DNA of 64,000 nucleotides. It comes from Mariannaea sp. PMI_226. Its lineage: Eukaryota > Ascomycota > Sordariomycetes > Hypocreales > Nectriaceae. Shown piece by piece: positions 1-11,125 of this stretch; within the stretch, counting starts at the first letter, position 1; each line of letters starts with the position of its first letter. The DNA is taken from contig JANFOG010000002.1 in the NCBI GenBank assembly GCA_024336345.1, forward strand, positions 3,348,001 to 3,412,000, given 5' to 3'. The notes below the pieces were generated by a model, which was given only the letters and a program-made list of their open reading frames with translations, had not been told where the DNA came from and ran no database searches. The translations under genes and the position numbers were made by a program.

Positions 1-193
1 ATGATAAAGATCCAACGTGGCTCGGGGTATCGGTATGTCGAGAGAAGCTGCCCGACTCATCCTGGCGTTCAGCGCTGTGCGGGTGGCCATTGAACTCGTT
101 CGAGGTCTCCCGTCGGTGGACTTTGTTCTTTTCGGGACCGCAGTCCTCTTCTGTGCCTGAGAAGCGGACGGCCCGTGGCGATGAGTCGGTCAT
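1..193 (-). CDS. N-terminal part of an unknown protein, cut by the left window edge
   Basis: A minus-strand frame opens at an ATG ending at position 193 and stays open for 64 codons to the window edge. The peptide starts MTDSSPRAVRFSGTEED and is rich in Ser, Glu, Asp, Arg and His, like the disordered N-terminus of many fungal regulatory or membrane proteins. The DNA here is clearly richer in GC than the following kilobases, which fits coding sequence. No domain is visible, so no function is proposed. A competing plus-strand frame (3-226) is also open but its peptide looks unnatural. The call rests only on the open frame, composition and base content. Confidence 0.42.
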   Translation of the reverse strand, partial: MTDSSPRAVRFSGTEEDCGPEKNKVHRRETSNEFNGHPHSAERQDESGSFSRHTDTPSHVGSLS

Positions 194-3100
194 CGTGATG
201 GCGGACGCCCAAGCAGCCCCAGGGTAGAGGTGGAAGCTGACGGCCCCTCAGCGCGGTGTCTGAGCTCGATCGCGGGAAAATGTCGACGGATGACGATTAG
301 ATGTAGCATGTGGGAGATGGAGACGTCGAATGCTCGATATGCCAGCGAGTTATGATGAATCCAAGTTGACCTTGAGGTGGGGGAGATGGAGCAAGGGGAG
401 CTCTATTGGAGGATCATGATGCCTCGCATCCAGTGGCTGAATCAGGCTTGATCAACCCCAGTAGCTTCTCACTAAGGTGTCTAGCCCCACCTGAATGGTT
501 AGTTATAAGGGAATATCATTGGTGTATTGGAGGTTATTAGTGGACCAGAGGCTGTTTGGGGAAATTTGCTGTGGCGAATGTGGCTTGGCAAGCGGCGAGG
601 CCAGCCACATCGAGTTTCGAGGCCGAACCTTTTCATCGTATTTTAAGCGAAAGCTCATCAACTTTCTTCTAGCCTTTGGTTGAAGGCTTTCAGGATTTTC
701 GCATGTTGGGCATATGTATTGCTTGAAATTGGCATTTCAAGCTTTGGGGTGATACCAACATTTTTTTTCTCTTTTACTTTTATGTCGAATCAGCCTATAT
801 TATAACAAACACAAACCACGTTACATAACAGCAGGTTATTTAACCATCTAGAAGCCAACGGGGCTTGTTTCCTTCTCATTCTGACCAAACGAACTACCCT
901 ACACAGCTCGTGATCAGTGACACAGGCTTGTTGCACCGCCCGCCAAGTAGACTGCATTGAATCACATTTTAGCCCTGTTTAAAGAGATACTTGTCGTGAT
1001 TATTAGACTCATTTGATGCCCCAAGGTAGATAGATTTGCATAGATGGGATAATTTGGTATGCCTATTGACACTGAAATAGTGGCGGCAGATTGTGGCTAG
1101 TTGATTATTGCTTCATGAGGTGCAGAAGTTCACTTGATCAACATAAACTTCTTGATAACGCGCGAGTTCAGAACGTGATAGGACGCAGGTATCTCATTAT
1201 GTACACACGTACCAAATTGAGCACCGGGATCTGTATCTGAATGTTGGGATCTCTTCACCCAAGACATACATATGGATAGACCATCCATGACAAGAAATGT
1301 TAATGACACAAATGTGTGCAGGTTGAACTGTCGCATTAATTAAACTCGACAGCGAAATTCCGGCTTCGAGTTCAGACAAGTTCATCCCCAGAACTAACTA
1401 CGTCGCCCACCCGCGCTAACAACAGATTGAAGCAACCTGACCCCAAAAGCCATACAATCACACGCTAAAACAAGGTATACGAAGTCTGATACGGAGTAAA
1501 AACATCGTGACTCCCCTATCACATCTGAGAAAGACGCGCCAAGTTGGCCACCAAGGTGATATTAGCTGCAAGCCTCCAATGATCTGATGAGTGAGATGGC
1601 AAGTACTCTTAAGTTTTGCCAACGCCCGAGCTTGAAAGTACGTAATAACAATTAACGAAACCCAGGCAAAGTTCACACGATGTGGTGGATGTTGTTACAT
1701 TGACATACGGATGAAAGCTCGCCAAAGGAAATGGGGTTTGGGAGCGGAGAGGAACTAGGGTTTGCTGATCAACCCTGGGTGAAGAATGGATATATGACGC
1801 AGCAATATTGGAGTGCGATATCACAGCCTGGCCGGGATCGTTTTACATCACCCCCGTCGACCCGCACATCGGACGATGAGCTGATGTGGTGCGGATCATT
1901 CACTGAAATAGTCCGGACTCTGCATTTTCCCGTCGTTTGGCAATATACCCTGAAAATGAGAAAAACATGGGGGAGGGGGGTACTTTCGATAGTTGTAGAG
2001 TTGTACCATGTTTCTTTACTTCATTTCGAAACACCTCAGACCCCTCCCCTTCCCCCCGGGCGCGAGTGGAAGCCAAGGTAGGCCAGATGGTAGTCAAGCC
2101 TACCCTTCCAATTGCAGGGATTTAATCTTATGGAAGCTTCTGTAAGCTTGGGAGAATTCCTAGCTCAGTCGGACATAATGGACTTTACGAAAACTGTCGT
2201 GTGGCACTAACTAGCCCAGAGGCCTATGGGAAACACGCGTATGGGAGATCCATGACTACCGTTTGAAAGTGAAGAGTGGCATCCTTGCTGAGGATTGGCT
2301 GTATCACAGATCTTGTCATCATAAACACGGGGCAAGTCAAGTTGCGTCCGTCGGGTGATCACCCGGCATCCGCAAAATGAACAGGGCGTTTCCTTGTTGG
2401 CGATGATTGTAGAGCCTTGCTTCTCTTTTAGTCAGTAATTACTCGCACATCTCTTCTCACAAGGTTTGCACACCTGTCTTCAGAGAGAAATACGGAGGGG
2501 CCGTTCACTGCTATGATTCGGCGTCGGCGTTGGCCCTGGTAGCAATAGTACCGGAAATAACATCAGCCGAACGGCGCAGTTGTATCTGAACCCATGGTCG
2601 AAATGGAAGGCATTGATAGCGATTTCGATCTCATCAGTATATTCTCCCTGCATCTAATCTGTATTATCGTACCCTGACCAAACAAGGTCGCATAATCAAG
2701 CCAGGCCAGTTCCTTGGAGATATCCTACGTATGCGCATTCTGGGGAAAGTATGGCAGATGAGAAAGAGTGGAGATGGACGTCGGCGCGAAAAGCGGTCTC
2801 AGTCTCTGTAACGTAGCTGGATGAAACAGGTCAACGACGGATGTGGGGTCCCAGCTTGCTCGTAATCTGTATACTATCTTGTTTTTTTTTCCCTCTCGCT
2901 CGCAGGAGAAGAAGAAGCTATCCAGTAAGTTAGCGTCATGGGCTTATGGCTATATCGAACGATTTTGCGGTTGGTGGGGTACGTGCGGCTCATCACGGGG
3001 CTAGAGTTTGACCTTGTTTGCCACGGTGCTGTACTATGTGCAGTGGTAGTAGACTAGCTTGCAGGGAGCAGGGTATCAAAATCACATTTGCCATTTGCAG

Positions 3101-6100
3101 AGGGGTGGGGAAGCATCTTACATCGTCGCGCTGCATCTGTCTTGGGGGGGACTCCTGCAATTGCAGCTTGAAATGTTTCGCGTGGGTGCCCTGGCCTTGC
3201 TCTTCTGCTCTCTGGCTGGCTTGGCTGATCCTGAGCTGTGAGCCCGGCATATCAAGCTCACATACAGATTACACGGTGCAAGAGTTCAAGGCACGATGCG
3301 GGATTTGCCGTTCCAGGTCCCGACTCGTTCATGCTCGGCAGTACGGAGCACTTTCTTGGCGTGCCTCTGAAGGATTTTGATGGACGTGCACTGGGCTAGA
3401 ACAGTTGTAGATGGTTCGAATCATGAGCTTTCGCGCCAGGAACTGAATCAAGTCTGCAGTGCCTTGGTCTAAACAAGCTGACCAAAAACCGCGGCTTGTC
3501 CCGATTCGCGGTAGCCAATGCGTGGGGTCAAAGTCGGACTCAAGCTAGGGCTGACGGCAAGCTTGCTCCGTCTCGCAAATGACTCCATATGGAGCAGTAG
3601 GCGGAACGGGAACTCACATCCGTATTTTGTCCATTGTAGAGAGTAACTAACCACCCCGGTTGTTACATACGTAGTGGACAGGGGAAAGACGGAAGAGGGG
3701 AAAGGGAAAGGAAAGAAAAGGAACGGGGAGGGGAGGGAAGGGGAGGGGAGAACTAAAGCGGTCGAATAGTCGAAGGTAGCAGCCCTCGGACTTGACGTTG
3801 TGACAAGGTCGGAAAAATGCTCTCGACATTTGCAGCAATCTTGGGGTCCAAAAAAGATTGACGGCATACTAGTAACAGATACAAGCAGGCAATTGAAATA
3901 ATCAGCCATAGGTAGGTACAGTAGTAGTACATCTGGGAGTTTTGGGTTAGTGGAACTTACGGCAGTTGGACTGTGGTTTGAGATTTGGAGGGGCATTTAA
4001 CGGATGACTTTAGCATCATGACCTTTACTGAAGACCTTGGCTCTGGGCAGTGGCACACGTAGCAGTACCCGTATATAGAGTTCAGGACATACCGATGTCG
4101 CCTATTGTAAAGGGACTAGCTGGTGTAGTTACTTATGTATCTTAGGATGGTATTCAAAAAGGCTGGTGTCACTCTAGGTACCCGTAGTATTTTCTATCGC
4201 AGTGAGAAACTATTTAAATACGTAGGATGCCTATATTGTATTGTTGACGATGGTACGAATTAGCTGGAAGGGAAATATACAAGTAGAAGCACTATAGACA
4301 AGGGGGGCTTTCTCATTTATCAGGCACGGTAATATGCAGCTTCCTTGTACAGAGTTCCCTTGAGGGCTTGATGGGAAATCCAGAATGTCATTAATTACGG
4401 CACATACAGACAGTATGCAGCTGATGTGCATAGCATCGAACAAGGGTTCATGGTAGTGTTGGCTTCCTGCATGCAGAATATGTGCAATGGCCAGTGCTTA
4501 AACGTGGCGAGTGGAGGACGAAACGCCGAAGCATGATCAGCCCCCTTGAGGGGTAAACTCGACCACCTGTAGAATCTTCAACTACTTATGCCGGCTGTTG
4601 AGGTGTTGTGCAGTAGTACGCGCCCAGGTTATCAAGGGTTTTTTTTTGTTTGTTTGTTTCAATTGTGTGTACATAAGTAGGCAGATTGCTACCGCAAGTA
4701 GCTTTCCTATGTCCGCCCCCGGGCACCTACCTATGCTGGTAAAGCACCAAGGCACAATTGCCTACCTACCTACCTACTCTGGTACTTGTGGCCGCTTCTC
4801 CATTTCTATTCGATATGGTAATTACACTTGATATTTCTTGTTTCTCGGACTGTCATAAACTGCAGGACTTGAAAATTAGAAGCGGAAAGACTTTTATTCG
4901 TAAGGTGGACAGGCTAGTACGGCCCTAAGTCGCCCACCTCCTCGACTGGGCCCTGTGGGGGCAGTCTATGTAGACTGAATAAATGATGCCTCTGCAATGA
5001 CGGTGACCCTTTATGCTTGGTTTTACTTCTGATTGTTTAATTTGGTACCTTATTCCTTGGTAGCTACCACAGGAAATACTGCAGGTTATGTTTCAGCAAA
5101 AGTAATGACTGTGTAAGGCGACTCATCAATCTTTGCTCCACCGTCTGCTCTGTACACTCCGGTGTGAAAAGCCTCACCGGTGAGATCTGGCTGGACAGAC
5201 AAGGAACAGGGCCGCGTGTGCCCTCAAGTCAAACGACAGGGTCCATGTTTTGAAAACGACGTGATATCTACCCTCCACCCCTCGGCTCGACTCCGTACCC
5301 CGTTACTTAGAGACAGGAAATCGGCAATCCGGTAACATGATTGGAGGTACAGTTTACGCCATGCGGCCCGCCCTGAAGTTCCTCCGTTCTTGTAGGGTAT
5401 CTAGAGCTGGCGTTTCTTGTTCCCTTTAGGCAAGATGAGTTTTTATGCTCCCTTCCATTTGTTTTGACGATCTATTTTGCAATCACTTGATGTTGATAGT
5501 GATGGACTAATAGGTTAGCGTCCTCGGCATTTCCATTTGGTGATCAGCACAGCCAACTATCATAATAATTACCCCATATTATGAAGTCTGGAGACAAATG
5601 CTACAGTCTCAATGCATGACGCACAAGTCCCATGATTCTCTAGCTAGCCCAAGCAACAATAATCTGATAGTTTCATAGAAATGATAACCAGGATTTGGCA
5701 CCGGTTGTAGCGGCAGCTTCCCCCATTGTTGTTGGGAGGGTACCAAGCAAACCGTGGCGTTTATCATTGACTTATGAACCTCCGTCGAATGCATGACGGG
5801 AGGTGTCGTACATGGTAGGAAGTTACTAATGATGTGATGCGCAAGCCAAAGCCCCAAAGAATTTCACCACCGGTCTAGGCAAAAGCGATTCGACCACCTG
5901 GAATCGACGGTGGGTGATTAGAATCCCACCCCGTCAACTCGATGTTTGAGCCCGTTTCCATCATTGACGCCATCTTGACGCCGTCTCAAATTGCCCCTGG
6001 TCCCGGAGTTGCAACCCCGGCATGCGTGCATGTCTGCCGCTAGAGGTATGTACGAATATGCCGCGACGGCACTCGAAAAGAAAAACGAATAAAAAAAAAG

Positions 6101-7891
6101 AAGAAAAAAAAGAGAGGCAATTCTCTCCCACCAATGCCCTTAGTGTAACAAATGGCTGCAACTCGGGCTCTACATGTCCGAGTGTGTGGTGGTTGGTTCA
6201 TGCCTCTTTTTAATTAACAAATAATTAGGGATTAAGCAGCATTGAAGACAGAGAGTGCCATGCTTGACAGCTGAACCAGAGCTCGGGCCCGAGTCGGCCC
6301 AAACGTCGAGTTCAGTTCAGTCCCTTCGTTAACTTACTCGGGGATGACCATGAAACAAGGGGACTAAAAGGACTTGCGGAGTGATCTCGGGCCCGCTCAT
6401 ATCAACGACCACTAAAAAAGAAATCTAGGTATGTACATAATATTATGCTATGGAAGCTACAGTATGTGTGGTGCAGAGATGGCTAGCAGAATGAAGAGGT
6501 GTTCTGGGAGCCATAAAGCTGCCTGGGCATCCGAGCTTTCGAACCCCCCCCCTCTTTCGCCTTTTCTCTCCCGAAGAAAGAGAAACACGACATCCATGGA
6601 TGTATCAAAGGTTTCACTGCGTGTTCTGAAGTACTAGTCAAGGTTTGTACTTTTGGGCACTTGCTCTCCTCCGTATGAAGTACGTACACCCATCCCTTCA
6701 ACTCTTTTCTGCGCTGGGGTAGGTTTTGGAATGGGGGCAAGGGACCAGGGGTGGGATGGGATGGGGGGAGGGAGGGGAGGAAAGGAAGTGCGCCATGGAG
6801 TCAGGTACAGTAGTCTAAAATGTTCGCTCGCTTTCACAACCTGAAATAGTTCAGCGTCGGCAAACAAGGCCGCTAATGGACAACCTCAGAGAGAAAGTGA
6901 GAGAGGGAGCGAGAGAGAGAGAGAGAGATGGCCTGTGTTGACGCCAAAAAGGTACGACGGCTCCAGGTACCATTCAGCTATTACCGTTGCGGTTCGAGTC
7001 CTGCCATGGCATCGTTCGAGTAAGAAAAACTGAGATTATTAACGGATGGAGGAATAAGGCTAGTTCTCCCAAAAATTCCCCACATTGGTCATCGAGCTAC
7101 AGCTCAATCACACCGAGAACACATTTGAGCGGCGGCCTGCTACGGAGTACTTTGTGAACTGGAGACAACCAAGCCCAGGCTCGGGCCAGACTGCGGTTCT
7201 ACCCACACAAGGCTGCTGGCCAAACCAAAAAAAAAAAACCGAGCTTATGCACCCAGCTGGAGAAAACGCTCGGGGTTGGCCTTGACCCTGAATATTTGCC
7301 CGTCGGACCCCGAACCAACTGAGTAAGTTCGTAGGTAGGGTAGAGGGTAGAGAGACGTACAGGTTAGTTAGTTAGTCTGCAGTACAACAAGGTAAGCCCA
7401 GGTACACAGTAGGCAAGGTAGGCAAGGTAGGCAATGCAGGCAGTGCAGGCAGTGCAGGCCAAGGTCTCCCAGAGAATCTCTCTGGAACACCCGGCACACG
7501 GGGCAGCAGGCAGCACGGGCTAGACCAGCGAAGTTTGGATCAATGGGATGGGAAGGGAAGGGAAGGGAACCTGGAATGGAATTTCTCTGGCCCTTCGCTC
7601 ATGTCGCAGTACCAGCAACTGGCCGTAGCGTCCTCAAACCCAGCCGTTGTGTCTTGAGGGAGAGGCCCAGCATCCGCTTCCATCGACAACACTCCCATCC
7701 CGTCAACCATCCACCACCACACACGCCTCTTCCACCCCACTCCCATCACATCATGCCTTTAAAGTCCTGTATCCCTCGCCTCTACACGACGAAGATTATA
7801 CCCATCCTGTCTTCAGTTTTGTCTCCATTGAAGCAGCCGCTTTCTCCCCCACCCCCTTTGCTCTTTGCTCTTTGCGACGGAACAGCTCCGT
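194..7891. other. gene-free stretch, 7.7 kb
   Basis: No convincing coding frame or splice chain was found on either strand. The longest open frames (for example minus 3469-3996) come from homopurine or homopyrimidine tracts. The stretch holds two perfect TACGGAGTA sites (1490-1498 and 7141-7149), ACCTACCT-type runs (4724-4733 and 4761-4778), a GA tract around 6900-6928, and a 9-bp tandem repeat at 7409-7462. The right end becomes pyrimidine-rich and is probably promoter and leader of the small gene at 8327. It also contains an ATG at 7753 that opens a 62-codon frame, but that lies upstream of the likely TATA box. Confidence 0.6.
7409..7462. repeat. 9-bp tandem repeat, six units
   Basis: Six consecutive 9-bp units. 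Three are of the form GTAGGCAAG or GTAGGCAAT, then three are of the form GCAGGCAGT or GCAGGCCAA. The two halves look like a repeat that diverged and then re-expanded. It lies about 900 bp upstream of the small Cys-rich gene at 8327. Confidence 0.85.
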
Positions 7892-7898
7892 TATATAT
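7892..7898 (+). promoter_or_regulatory. TATA-like element of the small Cys-rich gene
   Basis: TATATAT is followed by a second AT-rich element ending at 7905. From here to 8326 the plus strand has no ATG, so a transcript starting about 30-60 bp downstream would use the 8327 ATG as its first start codon. Placement as a core promoter is inference. Confidence 0.4.
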
Positions 7899-8233
7899 CA
7901 ATATACACGACTACCTCGACAACCAAATCCTTCTCACCTGAACCTTATTACTTGGACTGTGATTTGTTTACCCACACACACACACTCACACACACTCACA
8001 CATATACATACACGCACACATCCTCACACCTCACATACAAGTATTCCAACGTACTGCACCTTTTCTCTCCTCAGCAATTGCCCATTGCCTTCTCTGCCTA
8101 GTAGTTTTGGACCCTACCCATTCACCTCGGACCCCCTCCTCTCGGCGTCTCTCTCTGTCTTTGCTATTGTCCAGAATTTGCTACAAGGCACACAAGCCTT
8201 CATCAATCATAGTTGCCACAAAACACACAATTG

Positions 8234-8289
8234 GTGAGCTTGCCCCATTCGGAAAGTGGTAAAGCCCGCCCTATCTAACCATTCACCAG
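8234..8289 (+). other. predicted 5' UTR intron (56 bp) of the small Cys-rich gene
   Basis: GTGAGC donor at 8234, a CTAAC branch point about 10-15 bp before the end, and a CACCAG acceptor ending at 8289. Length and all three signals match the introns of the verified genes in this window. It sits in the ATG-free leader, 37 bp before the start codon, and independently suggests that this strand is transcribed. Confidence 0.55.
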
Positions 8290-8326
8290 GGCCTGCCTCA
8301 CTTATACACAAAGGCTATCGGCTATC

Positions 8327-8494
8327 ATGTGTGACTTCACCAAAAACTATTATATCTATACTTCCTGTATTGATCCTGGAACTCACTTTTGCAAAACCTC
8401 CGTCGACGGAAACCGGGAAAAGGCCTGCCCACAAGGACCCCATGAACGCTACATTGTGCTACCAGAGACTTGCCCTTTATGCTGCCGTTCATGA
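8327..8494 (+). CDS. small cysteine-rich protein, 55 aa, unknown function
   Basis: A single-exon 55-codon frame starts MCDFTKNYYIY and ends CPLCCRS. Seven cysteines lie at residues 2, 14, 22, 34, 49, 52 and 53. The C-terminal CPLC is a CxxC knuckle preceded by a CPQGPHERYIV block, which suggests metal binding (zinc, by analogy). There is no signal peptide or membrane segment, so it is probably cytosolic or nuclear. The layout (Met-Cys start, Tyr-rich N-terminus, a central TSVDG motif, terminal CPxC) resembles short uncharacterised proteins in filamentous fungi, but I cannot verify that by search. Support for a real gene: this is the first ATG after a leader of over 400 bp with no ATG, a TATA-like element lies upstream, and there is a canonical 5' UTR intron at 8234-8289. 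It stands alone in an 11 kb gene-poor region. Confidence 0.6.
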   Translation: MCDFTKNYYIYTSCIDPGTHFCKTSVDGNREKACPQGPHERYIVLPETCPLCCRS

Positions 8495-11125
8495 CGACGA
8501 TTCTGGATCCCGGGGTTTAAAGGTGGATTCTATCCAATTTACACGGACAATGAGCACTCGAAAAGAGTAACCTTTTCACGCCCCCTTTTCAGGGTCTCAG
8601 GCCACACCCACACAAACACCATGTTGCTCCCGGCGTCTGGCTTCAAGCGGTGGTCTCATACATGAATTCTAGGTTTTCCGTTATCGTGTACCAGCCATGA
8701 ATTTTTTTCTTCCCTTTCATCTTTGGGAGGACGGGACCGAGATATGATTGGTTCCAATCCGGACGCGTCTTCACATCCTCCTTGGACAGTTGGTCCCGCA
8801 AGAATCTCGGAAACTTATCAACGCGAAGAGATAACCGTAACGGGCGGTTACACATTCCCCGATCAAGCACCGCCCGCAATTTGTGGCTGTCGTTGAAGGA
8901 AGATATGAGGCAAGAGTTGAGCCGAAAGGTGGATCAAGGTCCAGGGCACCACGCGGAGAGTTCAGATTTGAGGCTTTGACCGTTTCCCAAGAACGTTACC
9001 AACTGTCCCACCCCGCTTGGACCTCGTCCGTTGGAGAGGCTCTGCCTTTTTTTTCCTTTTTTTTCCCGTGTCCTTTTTTTGCTTTTTATTTTAAATGGAA
9101 GGGGAAGCAAGGGGGGTTTGGGATTTCCTACTTTGTATATCTATGGGATTGCGGGATTTCAGGGGTTCTATCTCGGACACTTTTTTTTTCTTTCTTTTTT
9201 TTTTTGCTTCCGCATTTTCGTGGACGGGCGTTGAACGTAGATTTCTTCCGTTCTCCTTGGAAGGGCGTTTTTGACCAATACCTTATCAACAGGCTGCTTT
9301 TTTTTTTGCAAGGAAGGAAAATATTAGATTAAATTTCGAATCAACATGAGACAATAACACATCGCTGTGCCACAATGTGTTTGGTGTTCCCGTGTGAGCC
9401 ATATAACGATGTCAAATTTTGAGTCGCCGCTGACGGGAGCGAACATCTGAGATGATGGTCATTGTTTTGGTTTTTTTGGCATCAAGCCTCGGTGCGGCGC
9501 GTTCCATTGGGCTCCGCATCATCTTGGAGGGAAGCTGTCATCACAGAAAGGCAAAACGATCGCAGCGCCGGGCTCAGGCTCTGGTCCGTGGACTTGCGTA
9601 TGGTGGGCTGGGAGGGAGGGGAGGGGGGAAGATGTCTCACAGACTTTAGAGACTCCACCAACATCTTGTCTCCCCTGCGGCGGCATCAATTGACAAGTTC
9701 AGCTCGCACGGGGATGTATGTGTTCCCGTCCATAAGGAGTACTTGGTCCGTATTCCATGGCTTCCTTTTTTTCTTTTTTTTTCTTATTCTTGTTTCCAAA
9801 AAACGGTGAGGCTGGTCTGAGACATGAGACAACAACAATACAAAGATGAGGGGGTGATGAGACCTTGGAAGTTTCCTTGCTCGGAGATGACCGCTAAACT
9901 TGTGTGACTGTCTGCTTGTGCCTGAGTCGTGGGAGAGGCAGGATGAGAGTTTAATCTGACAAATCGGCATTGGCTGAGCTAATCTTGAGAAGATGCCTCG
10001 TATAAAAGAATAACAGGGGGGTGGCCAGATTTGTTGAGATGTCGTTATGGAGAGGCGCAGAGCTAGCTGGGAGCAATGGTGATTGAGGTTAAAGACTCAA
10101 GTGCTTTCCCGTCATCAAATCGACGGCGGTGATGTTTGTAGTGTTTTGGAAGGGGAGGGGGCCACATGGCTCTACGTCTGAATCCCCCCAAATGCAAGAC
10201 ATTCTGGAACTTCAAGACCTCGTGCGTGTTTCTCAAATACAGCTCGCCACTGGGGCTTACATTGGTGAGCCGCCGTTTTAGTTTCGCGGTATTTTTTCTC
10301 GAACGAATTCTGATCGGCGAACTATCCAAGGGTAGCTGGTAAGACAAAACGGGGAGTGGAAAATCAACCGGAACAGTGTGTGATTGCTAGCTACTTTATC
10401 CTGAACAGGTCAAGCATTTCTTCGGCGTTGATGTGAGACGTTTATTGTCATCTTCGTCGGGCGAAAACTAGCTGTTGGTGTGCTGACTAGCGAAGAAATA
10501 TTCTCCCAAAAGGTGCCATGATGCACACACATATATGTAGTGGGCGACGCGATGTCTCTCGGAGGAGCATGGCAGTGTGATTGATCATTTAGGTGCAAGC
10601 CGACGGAAGCAACTAATGGGATCGGCATCCTACTCTGATTTCTGAGGCGGGCTACCAGTCACACGTTGCCGGCAAGATCTAGCAGCCGGAGGAGCGAGCG
10701 ATTCGGGACGAGGGATCCGGGGGGAGGGGGAGGAGGGGAGTTGGGGTTTGGGGTTTGTGTGGTGGGCAAACTCCGGCCGATAAGTGGGCTTCTGTCCCGG
10801 GGGCTCGGGGCCGGGACTAAGCGGAGTCCAACCCCAGATTATTATGGCCCCACAATGTACCGAGGCTCCCTTTTTCTCCCTTTGCCTCAAAGCCCATGTG
10901 GTTCCTCGGGATGGCTGGGAAGCCCTTTGCTGATGTCACGTCGCAAAACTCGAGAGACGGGTTCTTATTGCTGACGCTCACGCATCATAACCGATTCCAC
11001 ATCGTTATAATATCCTGTGAATTAACTTTATTTTGCACCCCAAACTTGATCATTAAAGAATAGTCTTGTATTTTTTCTGGTTGTCCAACATCTCTAGCTA
11101 CTTTCGACCCCCAGTCCAACACACC
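8495..11125. other. intergenic: 3' region of the small gene and promoter of SPS19-like gene
   Basis: No gene was recognised. The stretch has long T-rich runs (9040-9320 and 9765-9790), compatible with an untranslated tail of the gene at 8327, and then mixed sequence. The last 400 bp are the promoter of the dienoyl-CoA reductase gene, with a CCGAGG/CCTCGG pair. Confidence 0.6.
10860..10909. promoter_or_regulatory. inverted CCGAGG / CCTCGG pair upstream of the SPS19-like gene
   Basis: CCGAGG at 10860-10865 and CCTCGG at 10904-10909 are inverted copies of one hexamer, about 220-265 bp before the start codon. CCTCGG is the core site described for the FarA/FarB fatty-acid regulators of Aspergillus nidulans. 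A pair in front of a peroxisomal beta-oxidation gene fits induction by fatty acids; that link is inference from the motif. Confidence 0.45.

Noticed and set aside
3..226. Plus-strand frame open to the left edge
   Set aside because: Overlaps the minus-strand start at 193. Its Trp- and Cys-rich peptide looks like a shadow frame of GC-rich coding DNA.
3469..3996. Minus-strand 175-codon frame
   Set aside because: Its middle is a Pro/Phe/Ser run from a homopurine tract, and there is no domain or splice context.
6960..7020. GGTTCGAGTCC, resembling a tRNA B box
   Set aside because: No pairing T stem, acceptor stem or anticodon arm could be drawn around it.
7543..8237. Two overlapping plus-strand frames of 132 and 196 codons
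   Set aside because: Pro/Ser/His/Thr-rich translation of CT and CA tracts. They lie largely in the proposed promoter and leader of the 8327 gene.
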